Shown: positions 7,529 to 15,644 of the stretch, piece after piece
Position numbering within the stretch: the first letter of the stretch is position 1
Layout: every line of letters begins with the position of its first letter
From: Acidimicrobiaceae bacterium
GTDB taxonomy: Bacteria; Actinomycetota; Acidimicrobiia; Acidimicrobiales; RAAP-2
Reading direction: 5' to 3'
Length of the DNA stretch: 33,920 bases
Assembly (NCBI GenBank): GCA_027355725.1
Contig: DAIEHI010000224.1
Coordinates: 1 to 33,920, forward strand
Notes under the pieces: model-generated
The model's input: only the letters and a program-made list of their open reading frames with translations
Database searches by the model: none
What the model was told of the DNA's origin: nothing
Translations under genes and position numbers: made by a program

Positions 7529-8608
7529 CTAGTTCGAACTCCTGAGGCGAACAATCACCTGGTTGGCGAGGAGTCGCCCGCTCGGCGCGAGCGTGACCCG
7601 TCCTTCGTTCACGTTCACCAGGTGCGAAATCTCCTCGAGCGACTCGAAGGCCTCGAGGGGCACGCCGTGGCGCGTGCGCAGCGCCAGCGAGTCACGCTCG
7701 AACGCCTGGGTCGACTCATCGAGCGTCTCCTCGCCCCCGAGGGGCATCTCGCCCGCGCGCACCATGGCGATGTAGCGATCGGGCGTGCGTACGTTCCAGA
7801 ATCGTCGACCGTGCTCGTGCGAATGAGCGGCTGAGCCAAAGCCCCGGTAGTCGTCGTGGTCCCAGTAGACGTGGTTGTGGCGACACTCGTGACCGGGCTT
7901 GGCCCAGTTGGAGATCTCCTCCCACTCATAGCCGTTCGCCTCGAGCGTGGCTGCGACGAGGTCGTAGGCGTCGGCGGTCTGGTCCTCGTCAGGGTGGCGA
8001 GCGGGGTCCTGACCGAGCGGGGTCGCGGGCTCGGGGGTGAGCGCGTAGCAACTGATGTGCGGCGGTGCGAACGAAAGACCGAGCAGGTCCGAAAGTGTCG
8101 CACGAACGTCATCGAGTGTCTCGGCACGAGAACCCACGATCAGGTCCATGTTCCAGGTCGAAAAACCCGCCTCGTGCACGGCTCTCGAGACCTCCTCGTG
8201 CGCCATGGCGCCGTGTCGGCGTCCGAGGTCGGCGAGGACGGCCGGTTGGGTTGACTGCACGCCAAAGCTCATGCGCGTCACCCCGCCTCGGCGGTACGCG
8301 CTCAGGCGCTCGACGCTCGCGTCTTCGGGATTGCACTCAACGGTCACCTCGCAGTCCTCCTCTCGCGGGAGCGCATCGAGGATTCGAAGTAACTGCTCGG
8401 GTTCGAGTCGAGAAGGGGTGCCACCACCGAAGAACACCGACGAGGCCGACGCGAGGCCGGCCTCGCGAGCCCAGCCGATCTCTTGGATCACGGCATCGAC
8501 GTAGTCGTCCATCAGGTGGTCGCGGTCTGCGTAGGTCGCAAAGGCGCAGTAGTCGCAGCGGTGCGCACAAAAAGGCACGTGCACGTAGATCCCAAAGGGT
8601 CGATTCAC
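7529..8608 (-). CDS. hemW: Radical SAM protein HemW (heme chaperone, formerly annotated as coproporphyrinogen oxidase-like)
   Basis: A 359-residue radical-SAM protein. The [4Fe-4S] cysteines are C14, C18 and C21 in FCAHRCDYCAF. The C-x3-C-x2-C-x-F form fits HemW rather than genuine HemN oxidases, which have a fourth cysteine after the third. The GGGTPS glycine motif (about residue 61) and VECNPED follow as in the family, and the C-terminal HemN-type domain includes HNHVYWDHDDYRGFGSAAHS. HemW is a heme-binding protein proposed to deliver heme to membrane proteins; the exact role here is inferred from the family. The GTG at 8608 is six bases after TAGAGT, whose first three bases are the photolyase stop codon. 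Confidence 0.9.
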   Translation of the reverse strand: MNRPFGIYVHVPFCAHRCDYCAFATYADRDHLMDDYVDAVIQEIGWAREAGLASASSVFFGGGTPSRLEPEQLLRILDALPREEDCEVTVECNPEDASVERLSAYRRGGVTRMSFGVQSTQPAVLADLGRRHGAMAHEEVSRAVHEAGFSTWNMDLIVGSRAETLDDVRATLSDLLGLSFAPPHISCYALTPEPATPLGQDPARHPDEDQTADAYDLVAATLEANGYEWEEISNWAKPGHECRHNHVYWDHDDYRGFGSAAHSHEHGRRFWNVRTPDRYIAMVRAGEMPLGGEETLDESTQAFERDSLALRTRHGVPLEAFESLEEISHLVNVNEGRVTLAPSGRLLANQVIVRLRSSN

Positions 8609-8614
8609 GAGGGA

Positions 8615-8620
8615 ACTCTA
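8615..8620 (-). promoter_or_regulatory. Candidate -10 of hemW, overlapping the photolyase stop codon
   Basis: TAGAGT on the minus strand lies six bases upstream of the hemW GTG. Its TAG is the stop codon of the photolyase gene, so one triplet may serve both as stop and as part of the promoter. Confidence 0.4.
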
Positions 8621-10021
8621 CCCACTTCGCGCCTGGGCGAAACGCGCCAGCGCCTCGAGGCGCTCTGCATTGAGGTCGAGCATCGGCGCGGGGTACGACG
8701 CTGGCGAGAACAGTCCCCCTCCCCCGGGTTCGAAGCACTGGGGTGCCTCGATCGAAGCCAGCTCGGGGACGTGACGGCGGATATAGATCCCCTCGGGGTC
8801 GTAGCGCCGGGCCTGCAGGGTCGGGTTGAAGACCCGATGGAAGGGGGCGGCGTCGGTGCCGGTGCCCGCAGTCCACTGCCAGCCGTGCTGATTGGAAGCG
8901 AGGTCGGCGTCAATGAGTCGCCACATGAACCACTTGGCGCCCCATCGCCAGTCGAGATGTAGGTGCTTGACGAGAAACGAAGCCACGACCATGCGCACGC
9001 GGTTGTGCATCCAACCCTCGTCGAGCAGTTGTCGCATTCCAGCGTCGACGAGGGGGTAGCCCGTCTCACCACGGGCCCAGACCTGGAAACGTCGCACGGC
9101 TGCCTCGTCGCGGTCGACGCGCAGCTTCGCCATCGCGGGCTGCAGGACATTCGAGACCGAGTCGGGGTTGTGAAAGAGGACGTCTGCGTAGAAGTCACGC
9201 CAGCAGATCTCGGTCGCAAAACTGCGATCACCGCCGCTCACGCGAGAGGTTGCGGCGATGACTTGGCGCGGGTGAAGTGCGCCGAAGCGAAGAAACGGGC
9301 TCAATCGGCTCGTGGCGTCCTCGCCCGGTGCGTCCCTCAGCTCGCCGTAGGCGCCGGCCACTGTGACAAAGTCCGCCAAGCGTTCGTGCGCGGCCACCTC
9401 GCCCGCTCGCCACGTCTGGCGCGGGGGTCCATCGGGGAGGTCGCCAAAGTAGCGCGGACGAACTCGTGCGCTCGCGTCACCCAGGACCTCAAGTCCGACG
9501 CCACTCGCTTCGCGCCAGTGCACGCGTGGAGCCTCGAGCGGACTTGGTGGCGTCGTCATCTCCCAGGCGCGCCGGTACGCACCGAACACCCGACACGGCG
9601 AGCCGCTCTTGGTCGTGATGATCCCAGGTGCCACGACATAATTGGAATCGACGTAGCGGAGGTCGATCCCCTCACCCGCGAGCACTCGAGCCACGTGTTC
9701 GTCACGGCGAAGACCGAGAGGCGCGAAGTCACTCGTCGCAACAACGCACGTCGAGCCGAGCTCTCGAGCGAGCGCGAGTAACTCGGCGCTCGGTTCTCCA
9801 TAGCGCACGATCAACGAACCGCCGAGTGATTCGTCAAGGGCCTCGAGCGACGCGCGCAGGTACTGCGCGCGCGCCGGTCCCGCAGGGTTCGCGAAACGCG
9901 GGTCCACGATGAACACGGGTGCGACCGCGCCGTCGCCGAGCGTCGCCGCCTCGACGAGCGCCGGATTGTCAGCTAGACGCAGATCACGGCGAAACCAGAA
10001 GATGGTGGGAGATGTGGGCAC
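8618..10021 (-). CDS. phr: Deoxyribodipyrimidine photolyase
   Basis: A 467-residue DNA photolyase of the cryptochrome/photolyase family, which repairs UV-induced cyclobutane pyrimidine dimers using blue light and FADH. The N-terminal antenna domain begins TIFWFRRDLRLADNPAL. The FAD-binding C-terminal half is complete: RLSPFLRFGALHPRQV, EICWRDFYADVLFHNP, a GETGYPLVDAGMRQLLDEGWMHNRVRM block, and WQWTAGTGTDAAPFHRVFNP. The length is normal for a class I enzyme. The GTG at 10021 has a GAGG ribosome binding site four bases upstream, embedded in one arm of a perfect inverted repeat. It follows recO by 26 bases on the same strand. Confidence 0.93.
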   Translation of the reverse strand: MPTSPTIFWFRRDLRLADNPALVEAATLGDGAVAPVFIVDPRFANPAGPARAQYLRASLEALDESLGGSLIVRYGEPSAELLALARELGSTCVVATSDFAPLGLRRDEHVARVLAGEGIDLRYVDSNYVVAPGIITTKSGSPCRVFGAYRRAWEMTTPPSPLEAPRVHWREASGVGLEVLGDASARVRPRYFGDLPDGPPRQTWRAGEVAAHERLADFVTVAGAYGELRDAPGEDATSRLSPFLRFGALHPRQVIAATSRVSGGDRSFATEICWRDFYADVLFHNPDSVSNVLQPAMAKLRVDRDEAAVRRFQVWARGETGYPLVDAGMRQLLDEGWMHNRVRMVVASFLVKHLHLDWRWGAKWFMWRLIDADLASNQHGWQWTAGTGTDAAPFHRVFNPTLQARRYDPEGIYIRRHVPELASIEAPQCFEPGGGGLFSPASYPAPMLDLNAERLEALARFAQARSG

Positions 10022-10025
10022 GGTT

Positions 10026-10042
10026 CCTCGTTGATAACGAGG
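10026..10042. promoter_or_regulatory. Perfect inverted repeat over the photolyase leader and ribosome binding site
   Basis: CCTCGTT and AACGAGG are separated by three bases, giving seven perfect pairs. On the photolyase message the second arm contains the GAGG Shine-Dalgarno, so a hairpin would mask it; as DNA it could be an operator around the transcription start. A TAAGGT -10 candidate lies just upstream at 10045-10050 and includes the recO TAA stop. Confidence 0.5.
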
Positions 10043-10047
10043 GCACC

Positions 10048-10794
10048 TTACTCGCGCGGTCGCTCGGGTGCGAGCGGCGCACTCGAGCGCACCACCCGAA
10101 GGCGTCGACCGAAGTGCTGTTCAATGGCTTCGTGCGTGAGCGACGCCACCTCTCCCGCACCCGAGGGGGCGCCCTCTCTCAGCACCGCGGCGAGGTCACC
10201 ACCCAATATGCGCCTCAGCAGCGAAAGGGCCTCGGGTGAGATGGCCGTACCCGAGCGGCACTGTGCGCACAGTGTGCCCCCGACCGCCGCATCAAAGGCC
10301 ACGAGAGGACCTTCACGTCCGCACGTGACGCACGAATCGACGACCGGCTCGGATCCGTCGAGTGCGAGGAGTCGAAGATAGAACGATGCGGGCACCAACA
10401 ACGGGTCAAAGGACTCCTTATCGAGGGTGACCATCACTCGCACCAGCAGATCGAAGATCCCCTCGTCGGCGACATCGTCCGAGGGAATAGCGTCGACCAC
10501 TTCGACAACCGCGTAGCCCGCGTTGATACGTGCGTAGGACGAGCGAAGGACCACCAGACGCTCACGGTGTTGGATGTTGCGCGCAATATAAAGGTCACCG
10601 CGCGACTTGACGAGGTCGATGTGCACGTACGCGAGCGGCTCGAGATTCCCACCGAGTCTGCTCGTCGACTTTCGTATGCCCTTCGCGAGTACGCGCACTT
10701 TGCCGTGCCCTCTCGTCCACAGCACCGCTATCCGGTCTGACTCGCCTGACTTGTAAGTCCGCAGGACGACAGCGTCGTCGCGGAACTCTTTCAT
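10048..10794 (-). CDS. recO: DNA repair protein RecO
   Basis: A 248-residue RecO, which works with RecR (and RecF) to load RecA onto SSB-coated single-stranded DNA. The N-terminal OB-fold domain shows the family opening (DDAVVLRTYKSGESDRIAVLWTRGHGKVRVLAKGIRKSTSRLGGNLEP). A four-cysteine zinc site follows at about residues 155-182 (CVTCGREGP, then CAQC). The ATG at 10794 overlaps the stop of the upstream 71-residue membrane protein by 4 bp (ATGA), so the two are probably co-translated. The order uppS, small membrane protein, recO places it in an operon with cell-wall lipid carrier synthesis; recO, uppS and era are neighbours in many actinobacteria, but here era lies about 3 kb away, separated by two plus-strand genes. 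Confidence 0.95.
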   Translation of the reverse strand: MKEFRDDAVVLRTYKSGESDRIAVLWTRGHGKVRVLAKGIRKSTSRLGGNLEPLAYVHIDLVKSRGDLYIARNIQHRERLVVLRSSYARINAGYAVVEVVDAIPSDDVADEGIFDLLVRVMVTLDKESFDPLLVPASFYLRLLALDGSEPVVDSCVTCGREGPLVAFDAAVGGTLCAQCRSGTAISPEALSLLRRILGGDLAAVLREGAPSGAGEVASLTHEAIEQHFGRRLRVVRSSAPLAPERPRE

Positions 10795-11006
10795 TTCTTG
10801 GTCTCGTCGTCGCGTTCTTGGAAGTGCTGCTTTCGTGGAGCAATGCCCATGAAACGATTGAGCGCGACCCCGCCGGCCACCAGCACCGCGAGTATGAGCG
10901 GGATGGCGAGGGGCGCGACCAGACTCGAGACACCGTTAAAGGCGAGCACCCACAAAAAGACGTAGAAGATCGCCGCGACCACCACCGTGATCTTGGTCAC
11001 CGTCAT
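10791..11006 (-). CDS. Small two-helix membrane protein of unknown function
   Basis: A 71-residue protein that I cannot assign to a named family. Two hydrophobic helices are evident, at about residues 7-27 (VVVAAIFYVFLWVLAF) and 30-50 (LVAPLAIPLILAVLVAGGVAL). They are followed by a charged, lysine-rich tail (RKQHFQERDDETKK) that would face the cytoplasm. The gene overlaps uppS by 4 bp at its start and recO by 4 bp at its end, both as ATGA, which supports real translation. Its position suggests a possible role at the membrane near undecaprenyl phosphate synthesis, but that is only proximity. Confidence 0.75.
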   Translation of the reverse strand: MTVTKITVVVAAIFYVFLWVLAFNGVSSLVAPLAIPLILAVLVAGGVALNRFMGIAPRKQHFQERDDETKK

Positions 11007-11743
11007 GTGTCGACGCCTCCGAATCGACGCTCTCGGCGCTGGTACTCCTCGACCGCCTCGAACAGGTCCTCGCGACGAAAGTCCGGCCAGAGGACTTCGG
11101 TGAAGACGAGCTCGGAATAGGCCATCTCCCAGAGCAGGAAGTTAGAGATCCGGTACTCGCCCGAGGTTCGAATCACGAGGTCGGGATCGGGTAGTTCAGG
11201 GTGGTAGAGCCGCGCTCTAATCGTCTTCTCATCGATCTTGTTCGCGGCCACCTGGTCGCGCACGAGTTGTTGGACCGCGTCGACGATCTCTGCTCGTCCG
11301 CCGTAATTGAAGGCGATGTTGAGCGTCATGGTCGTGTTGTTCTTGGTCAGTTCGCTCGCCTCGTCCATGCGTTTCATCACGCCCTTGGGTACCCGCCAGC
11401 TCCTTCGTCCCGAGAAGGTGATGCGCACGCCTTGTTCGTGCAGTTCGTACTGGCGTCGCTCGAGCAGCCCCTTGTTGAAATTCATGAGGTAGCGCACCTC
11501 GTCGATTGGTCGTCGCCAGTTCTCGGTCGAAAAGGCGTACACGGTAAGTGCCGACACGCCGAGTGACAACGCGCCGTAGGTCACGTCGACGAGCGCCACT
11601 TCGCCCGCACCGTGTCCTTCGGTCCTCGCCAACCCTCGACGCTGCGCCCAGCGACCGTTGCCGTCCATCACAATCGCGATGTGACGAGGGACGCCCTCGC
11701 GCTCGAGCGAGGCGGGTACTGGCGTGGGACGTGGATCAGACAC
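11003..11743 (-). CDS. uppS: Isoprenyl transferase (undecaprenyl diphosphate synthase)
   Basis: UppS condenses isopentenyl diphosphate units in cis to make the polyprenyl lipid carrier for peptidoglycan and other wall polymers. The protein has 246 residues from the GTG at 11743. Family motifs are complete: HIAIVMDGNGRWAQRRG (21-37, with the essential aspartate D27), AFSTENWRRP, FNYGGRAEIVDA, and the C-terminal DLVIRTSGEYRISNFLLWEMAYSELVF. A TTG two codons upstream is possible, but the GTG is favoured because TAGGTT lies exactly six bases before it, suggesting a leaderless transcript. It is the first gene of a unit running through the small membrane protein, recO and photolyase. Confidence 0.95.
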   Translation of the reverse strand: MSDPRPTPVPASLEREGVPRHIAIVMDGNGRWAQRRGLARTEGHGAGEVALVDVTYGALSLGVSALTVYAFSTENWRRPIDEVRYLMNFNKGLLERRQYELHEQGVRITFSGRRSWRVPKGVMKRMDEASELTKNNTTMTLNIAFNYGGRAEIVDAVQQLVRDQVAANKIDEKTIRARLYHPELPDPDLVIRTSGEYRISNFLLWEMAYSELVFTEVLWPDFRREDLFEAVEEYQRRERRFGGVDT

Positions 11744-11749
11744 GCACAA

Positions 11750-11755
11750 AACCTA
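11750..11755 (-). promoter_or_regulatory. Candidate -10 of a leaderless uppS transcript
   Basis: TAGGTT on the minus strand is six bases from the uppS GTG. No ribosome binding site is visible. Confidence 0.45.
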
Positions 11756-11791
11756 GTTCAGGAGAAAGAAAAGTCCGACGTGGCCACCCTC

Positions 11792-11797
11792 TAAGGT
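11792..11797 (+). promoter_or_regulatory. Candidate -10 of a leaderless helicase transcript
   Basis: TAAGGT is followed by six bases and the GTG at 11804. It is divergent from the uppS -10, and the two candidate elements are only 36 bases apart. Confidence 0.5.
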
Positions 11798-11803
11798 CGT
11801 CGC

Positions 11804-13771
11804 GTGAATTCTTTTGACCCCGACGAGCAAGCCCCCTACGTCGAGCCCGACGAAGATGCGGGCATCCAACTCGATCACGACCTCGTCGCCATCGACGTCG
11901 AGCGAGCGCTCGGGCTGCTCGCGACCATCACCCACGACCTACCCGGGGGTGGCGAAGTGCGCGAAGCGCAACGCCAGATGGTGCGCAGTGTCGCCCAATC
12001 CTTCTCCTCTCACCGCCACACCATCATTGAAGCGGGCACGGGCGTCGGCAAATCCCTGGCGTACCTCGTGCCCGCCGTGATGACCGGCCAGCGCGTCGTG
12101 ATCGCGACCGCCACGAAGAACCTCCAGGACCAACTGGCCCAAAAAGACGCCCCGATGGTGAGTGCCCACGCCTCGCGCACGAAGGTCGCGGTGTTGAAGG
12201 GAAAGAACAACTACCTCTGTCGAAATCGCGTCGCCGCGGTCGGGGGTGGCGCGCAGATGAGCTTCGACGACGGCTCCGAGGTGCCCCGCGGGGTCGCAGA
12301 CCAGATGCGAAGGATCCTCAAATGGGCCAATGAGACGACCACGGGTGACCGCGACGAACTCACCTTCGAGATCGACCAGCGCGCGTGGCGCGGCCTCTCG
12401 GTCACCCCCCAGGAGTGCCTCGAGCGGTCACGATGCCCCCAAGGTCAGTCCTGCTTCGCCGAGCTCGCGAAGGACCGCGCCAACGAGAGTTCACTCCTGA
12501 TCGTGAACACCCACCTGTACGCCGCGCATCTCGCGTCGGGAGCGATGCTCTTGCCGGCGCACGACTTCGTCGTCTTTGACGAAGCGCACGAGGTGCTCGA
12601 CATCTTCGCGTCACTGCTCGGCACGTCACTCAACGCTTCGCGACTTCGCGTCCTCTCTGGTAGTGCACGCCCACTCCTCGGCGCCGACTTCGCCGAGGTC
12701 TGTCTCGATCTGATGAACGCCGCCGACCGACTCGCGGCCACGCTGCAACTCCAGTTCGAGCGAAACGAGATGACGGGGCTCGACGAAGACAGTCGTCGCG
12801 AACTCTCGCGCGCCGGTGAACTGGTTGTTCGCATCGTCGAGGCGCTTCGCGCCCTCGAGCCCGCTGACCCCGAGAGCGCCGCGCGAAAGATCCGTGCGCT
12901 CGGCCCCGGGGTGCACTTGATGAACGACCTCGATCGGGTCGCCACGATTCGAGACGGCGAACTGCTCTATCTCTCCAAACGAGACCGCGAGGTGGACATC
13001 GAGGTGTCGCTCGTCGATGTCGGCCCGCGCCTGCACGAGGAGTTGTGGAGTTCGCTGACCGCGGTCCTCACGAGCGCCACGATCCCCGACAACCTCGCGA
13101 AGAACCTCGGTCTCGAAGGTGACTGCGACATCGAGCGCTTCGAGAGTCCCTTTGACTACAAGAACAACTCCTTGTTGTACGTGCCCGATTCATTTCCGTC
13201 TCGAAACGCCGACGGTGCCGAGGCCGCGATCATTGAAGAGCTCGTCGAGCTCATCACCGCCGCCGGCGGACGCACGCTCGCGCTCTTCACCAACCGCTCG
13301 GTCATGAACCGCGTCGCCGACGCCGTGCAGCCGCGCCTCGAGACCCCAGTGCTCGTCCAGGGCACCTTTTCTCGCCAGCGCATCATCAGCGAGTTCAGAG
13401 ACGACCCCGAGGCGAGTCTCTTTGCGGTGACGAGCTTCTGGCAGGGCATCGACGTGCCTGGTCATTCGCTCAGTCTGGTCACCATTGACCGGCTCCCCTT
13501 CGCGGTACCCAACGATCCACTCGCCGAGGCGCGACGCAGCCGCTCGGACAAGCCCTTCTACGAAGTGGACCTCCCACGTGCGGCCATGTTGCTCGCCCAG
13601 GGCGTTGGGCGCCTGATCCGCTCGAGCACCGACCGAGGGGTCGTGGCGGTACTCGATACCCGTCTCGCCGAGGCGTCGTACAAGTCCGCATTGTTCAAGC
13701 GACTGCCGCCGATGAAACGAACGCGTGACAAATCCCAGGTCCACGCGTTCTTGAAGGAGCTTCGCCAGTAG
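11804..13771 (+). CDS. DinG/XPD-type ATP-dependent DNA helicase with Fe-S cluster site
   Basis: A 655-residue superfamily 2 helicase of the DinG/YoaA/XPD group. Walker A is EAGTGVGKS (76-84). The DEAH box is at about 259 (VVFDEAHEV). The C-terminal motif VI is QGVGRLIRSSTDRG (about 598-611). Four cysteines, C139, C205, C211 and C217, are spaced as in the iron-sulfur domain of this group, which is required for 5'-3' unwinding. Members act on replication-transcription conflicts, R-loops or damaged DNA; which of these applies here is unknown. There is no N-terminal exonuclease domain of the kind in Gram-positive DinG, so it is closer to YoaA/XPD in layout. The GTG start follows TAAGGT by six bases. 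Confidence 0.92.
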   Translation: MNSFDPDEQAPYVEPDEDAGIQLDHDLVAIDVERALGLLATITHDLPGGGEVREAQRQMVRSVAQSFSSHRHTIIEAGTGVGKSLAYLVPAVMTGQRVVIATATKNLQDQLAQKDAPMVSAHASRTKVAVLKGKNNYLCRNRVAAVGGGAQMSFDDGSEVPRGVADQMRRILKWANETTTGDRDELTFEIDQRAWRGLSVTPQECLERSRCPQGQSCFAELAKDRANESSLLIVNTHLYAAHLASGAMLLPAHDFVVFDEAHEVLDIFASLLGTSLNASRLRVLSGSARPLLGADFAEVCLDLMNAADRLAATLQLQFERNEMTGLDEDSRRELSRAGELVVRIVEALRALEPADPESAARKIRALGPGVHLMNDLDRVATIRDGELLYLSKRDREVDIEVSLVDVGPRLHEELWSSLTAVLTSATIPDNLAKNLGLEGDCDIERFESPFDYKNNSLLYVPDSFPSRNADGAEAAIIEELVELITAAGGRTLALFTNRSVMNRVADAVQPRLETPVLVQGTFSRQRIISEFRDDPEASLFAVTSFWQGIDVPGHSLSLVTIDRLPFAVPNDPLAEARRSRSDKPFYEVDLPRAAMLLAQGVGRLIRSSTDRGVVAVLDTRLAEASYKSALFKRLPPMKRTRDKSQVHAFLKELRQ

Positions 13772-13801
13772 CGCCCTGACCACGGTCCTTGCCCCGGTTC
13801 A

Positions 13802-13838
13802 GATAATTCACTAGTATTTCACTAGAAAAACTAGTTAG
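13802..13838 (+). promoter_or_regulatory. AT-rich promoter with three ACTAG repeats before the TauE-like gene
   Basis: ACTAG occurs at 13810, 13821 and 13830; the first and third are the palindrome ACTAGT. Candidate promoter elements are TTGCCC at 13789 with TAGTAT at 13812 (17-bp spacer), or GATAAT at 13802. The repeats would cover the -10 and the transcription start, as expected of a repressor operator. CTAG is scarce elsewhere in the window, which makes the cluster stand out. A purine-rich AGAGAG lies just before the GTG start. Confidence 0.5.
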
Positions 13839-13849
13839 AGAGATGAACC

Positions 13850-14737
13850 GTGCATATTGACCCCCTGCTCGTTCTCGCGAGTTCCCTCGTGGGCTTTCTC
13901 GTGGGGCTGACGGGCATGGGGGGCGGGGCGCTCATGACCCCGATGTTGGTCCTACTCTTCGGCGTCGCGCCGTCGGCGGCGATCTCGTCAGATCTGATCG
14001 CCGCGTTCTTCATGAAACCCCTCGGCGTCGCGATCCACTGGCGTCGCGGCACGGTGCAAGGCGACATCGTCAAGTTCCTCTGCCTCGGTTCGGTGCCGGC
14101 GGCGTTCCTTGGCACGTGGGTGATGCACCTTGGGGGCAATAGTCCAAGTGGCGAACGGCGCCTGCAGATGATCCTCGGAGCGGCCCTCATCCTTGGAGCG
14201 GGCGCCATGATCGTTCGCTCCCTCATCCCCCAGCGCGCCTCGAACACCACCTCACCTTTCAAACTGCGTCGCGTCGCAATCCTCGCAATCGGGCTCGGTG
14301 GGGGGTTCATGGTCGGACTCACCTCGGTCGGCGCGGGGTCGCTGATCCTGGTGCTCTTGACCCTCGTCTACCCGACGCTTCGAAGTGACCAACTCGTCGG
14401 CACCGACCTCGCCCAGTCGATTCCACTCACCCTGGCCGCCACCCTCGGCACGTTCGTCTTCGGCCACGTCCAGTTCTCACTCACCGCGTCGATCATCCTC
14501 GGCAGCGTCCCCGCGGTCGTGATCGGCGCCCTGCTCTCGGCGCGAGAGGTCAGTCGCAGTGTTCGCCCCTTCATTGCGGGCGTGACGTTGCTGAGCGGTC
14601 TTAAGTACGTGGGCGTACCGATTCCCGCGCTCGGGGTCGTAGCGGTCGTGACATTTCTCGCCCTCGCCGTCATCACGCTTCGCACCAAACCCACTGCGAG
14701 CCCCGAGGTGCTCGACGCTTTCGAAGCGGTGCCGTGA
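13850..14737 (+). CDS. TauE/SafE-type sulfite exporter family membrane protein
   Basis: A 295-residue protein with about eight hydrophobic segments and two repeats, each opening with a glycine-rich motif typical of TauE/SafE (formerly DUF81): GFLVGLTGMGGGALMTPML (about 16-34) and GGGFMVGLTSVGAGSLILV (about 150-168). Family members are proposed to export sulfite, sulfonates or sulfoacetate, but experimental support is limited to a few proteins. The start is GTG at 13850, preceded by a purine-rich AGAGAG. It converges on era with a single base between the stop codons. The upstream repeats suggest control by a DNA-binding regulator that is not encoded in this window. Confidence 0.87.
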   Translation: MHIDPLLVLASSLVGFLVGLTGMGGGALMTPMLVLLFGVAPSAAISSDLIAAFFMKPLGVAIHWRRGTVQGDIVKFLCLGSVPAAFLGTWVMHLGGNSPSGERRLQMILGAALILGAGAMIVRSLIPQRASNTTSPFKLRRVAILAIGLGGGFMVGLTSVGAGSLILVLLTLVYPTLRSDQLVGTDLAQSIPLTLAATLGTFVFGHVQFSLTASIILGSVPAVVIGALLSAREVSRSVRPFIAGVTLLSGLKYVGVPIPALGVVAVVTFLALAVITLRTKPTASPEVLDAFEAVP

Positions 14738-14738
14738 C

Positions 14739-15644
14739 TCAGTAGCCCAATCGGTCCAGGATGTCGTCGCGTTTCTGCCAGCCCGGCTCGACAGAGACCT
14801 TGAGCTCGAGAAAGCACCCTTCGGGGAGTTGGCGGCGTGCGGCGATGCCCACGTCCTTTAGCAACTGGCCGCCTTTGCCAATGACCATCCCCTTTTGACT
14901 CTCACGTTCGACGAGGATCTCGACGAGGATGTGGGGCCATTCGAATTCGGTGACGCGACAGTGGATCGAATGAGGAAGTTCCTGCTTGGTCTTTCGAACC
15001 AGTTGCTCGCGCACGAGTTCAGCCACCCACATTGCCTCGGGGACGTCGGAGACCTCGTCTTCTGAGAACAGGAACGGCGATTCGGGCATGGCTTCGCGCA
15101 CGTGGGCAATGAGAGCCTCAGTCCCCTCACCGGTCTTGGCCGAGACGGGAAAGTACTCGACGCGCGACACGGCACTCTCGAGTCCCAGCTCTTCGCCGAT
15201 CTCGTTCACCGCTTCGTGTGCGGCCATCAATTGGGCCGCGACGCCATCGCGCGACGTGCGGTCCATCTTGTTCACCACGAGCACGGGTCGTGGGCCGTTC
15301 GGGTGTCGCGCGTTCTCGAGCAGGGTGGCGATGACGTTGCGGTCACCGGGTCCAATGGCGGCGCCAGCCTCCACCACCGCCACGATGACGTCGACCCCAT
15401 CGGCCGCGGCGCGCGCGGCGTCGTTCAAACGACCTCCGAGACTCGTCTTGGGCCGGTGGATCCCGGGGGTGTCGACGAAGATGATCTGCACGTCGCCCTC
15501 GGTGAGGATGCCGCGGATGGCTTGACGGGTCGTGTTCGGACTGGCCGCGGTGATCGACACCTTGGTGCCGACCACCTGGTTGAGCAGCGTTGACTTACCG
15601 ACGTTCGGTCGTCCAATGATCGCAGCGAATCCCGACTTGGTCAC
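14739..15644 (-). CDS. era: GTPase Era
   Basis: Era is an essential GTPase that binds 16S rRNA and helps mature the 30S subunit. The protein has 301 residues. The GTPase domain has G1 GRPNVGKS (about 11-18), the G2 threonine in NTTRQAIRG, G3 DTPGIH and G4 NKMDRT. The C-terminal KH domain carries VIGKGGQLLKDVG and recognises the 3' end of 16S rRNA. The GTG start overlaps the stop of the upstream corC-like gene by 4 bp (GTGA). It is the last gene of the eight-gene operon that starts at hrcA and it converges on the TauE-like gene. Confidence 0.97.
   Translation of the reverse strand: MTKSGFAAIIGRPNVGKSTLLNQVVGTKVSITAASPNTTRQAIRGILTEGDVQIIFVDTPGIHRPKTSLGGRLNDAARAAADGVDVIVAVVEAGAAIGPGDRNVIATLLENARHPNGPRPVLVVNKMDRTSRDGVAAQLMAAHEAVNEIGEELGLESAVSRVEYFPVSAKTGEGTEALIAHVREAMPESPFLFSEDEVSDVPEAMWVAELVREQLVRKTKQELPHSIHCRVTEFEWPHILVEILVERESQKGMVIGKGGQLLKDVGIAARRQLPEGCFLELKVSVEPGWQKRDDILDRLGY

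Noticed and set aside
11744..11749. TTG start two codons upstream for uppS
   Set aside because: The GTG at 11743 fits the six-base spacing from TAGGTT, and TTG starts are rare in this window.
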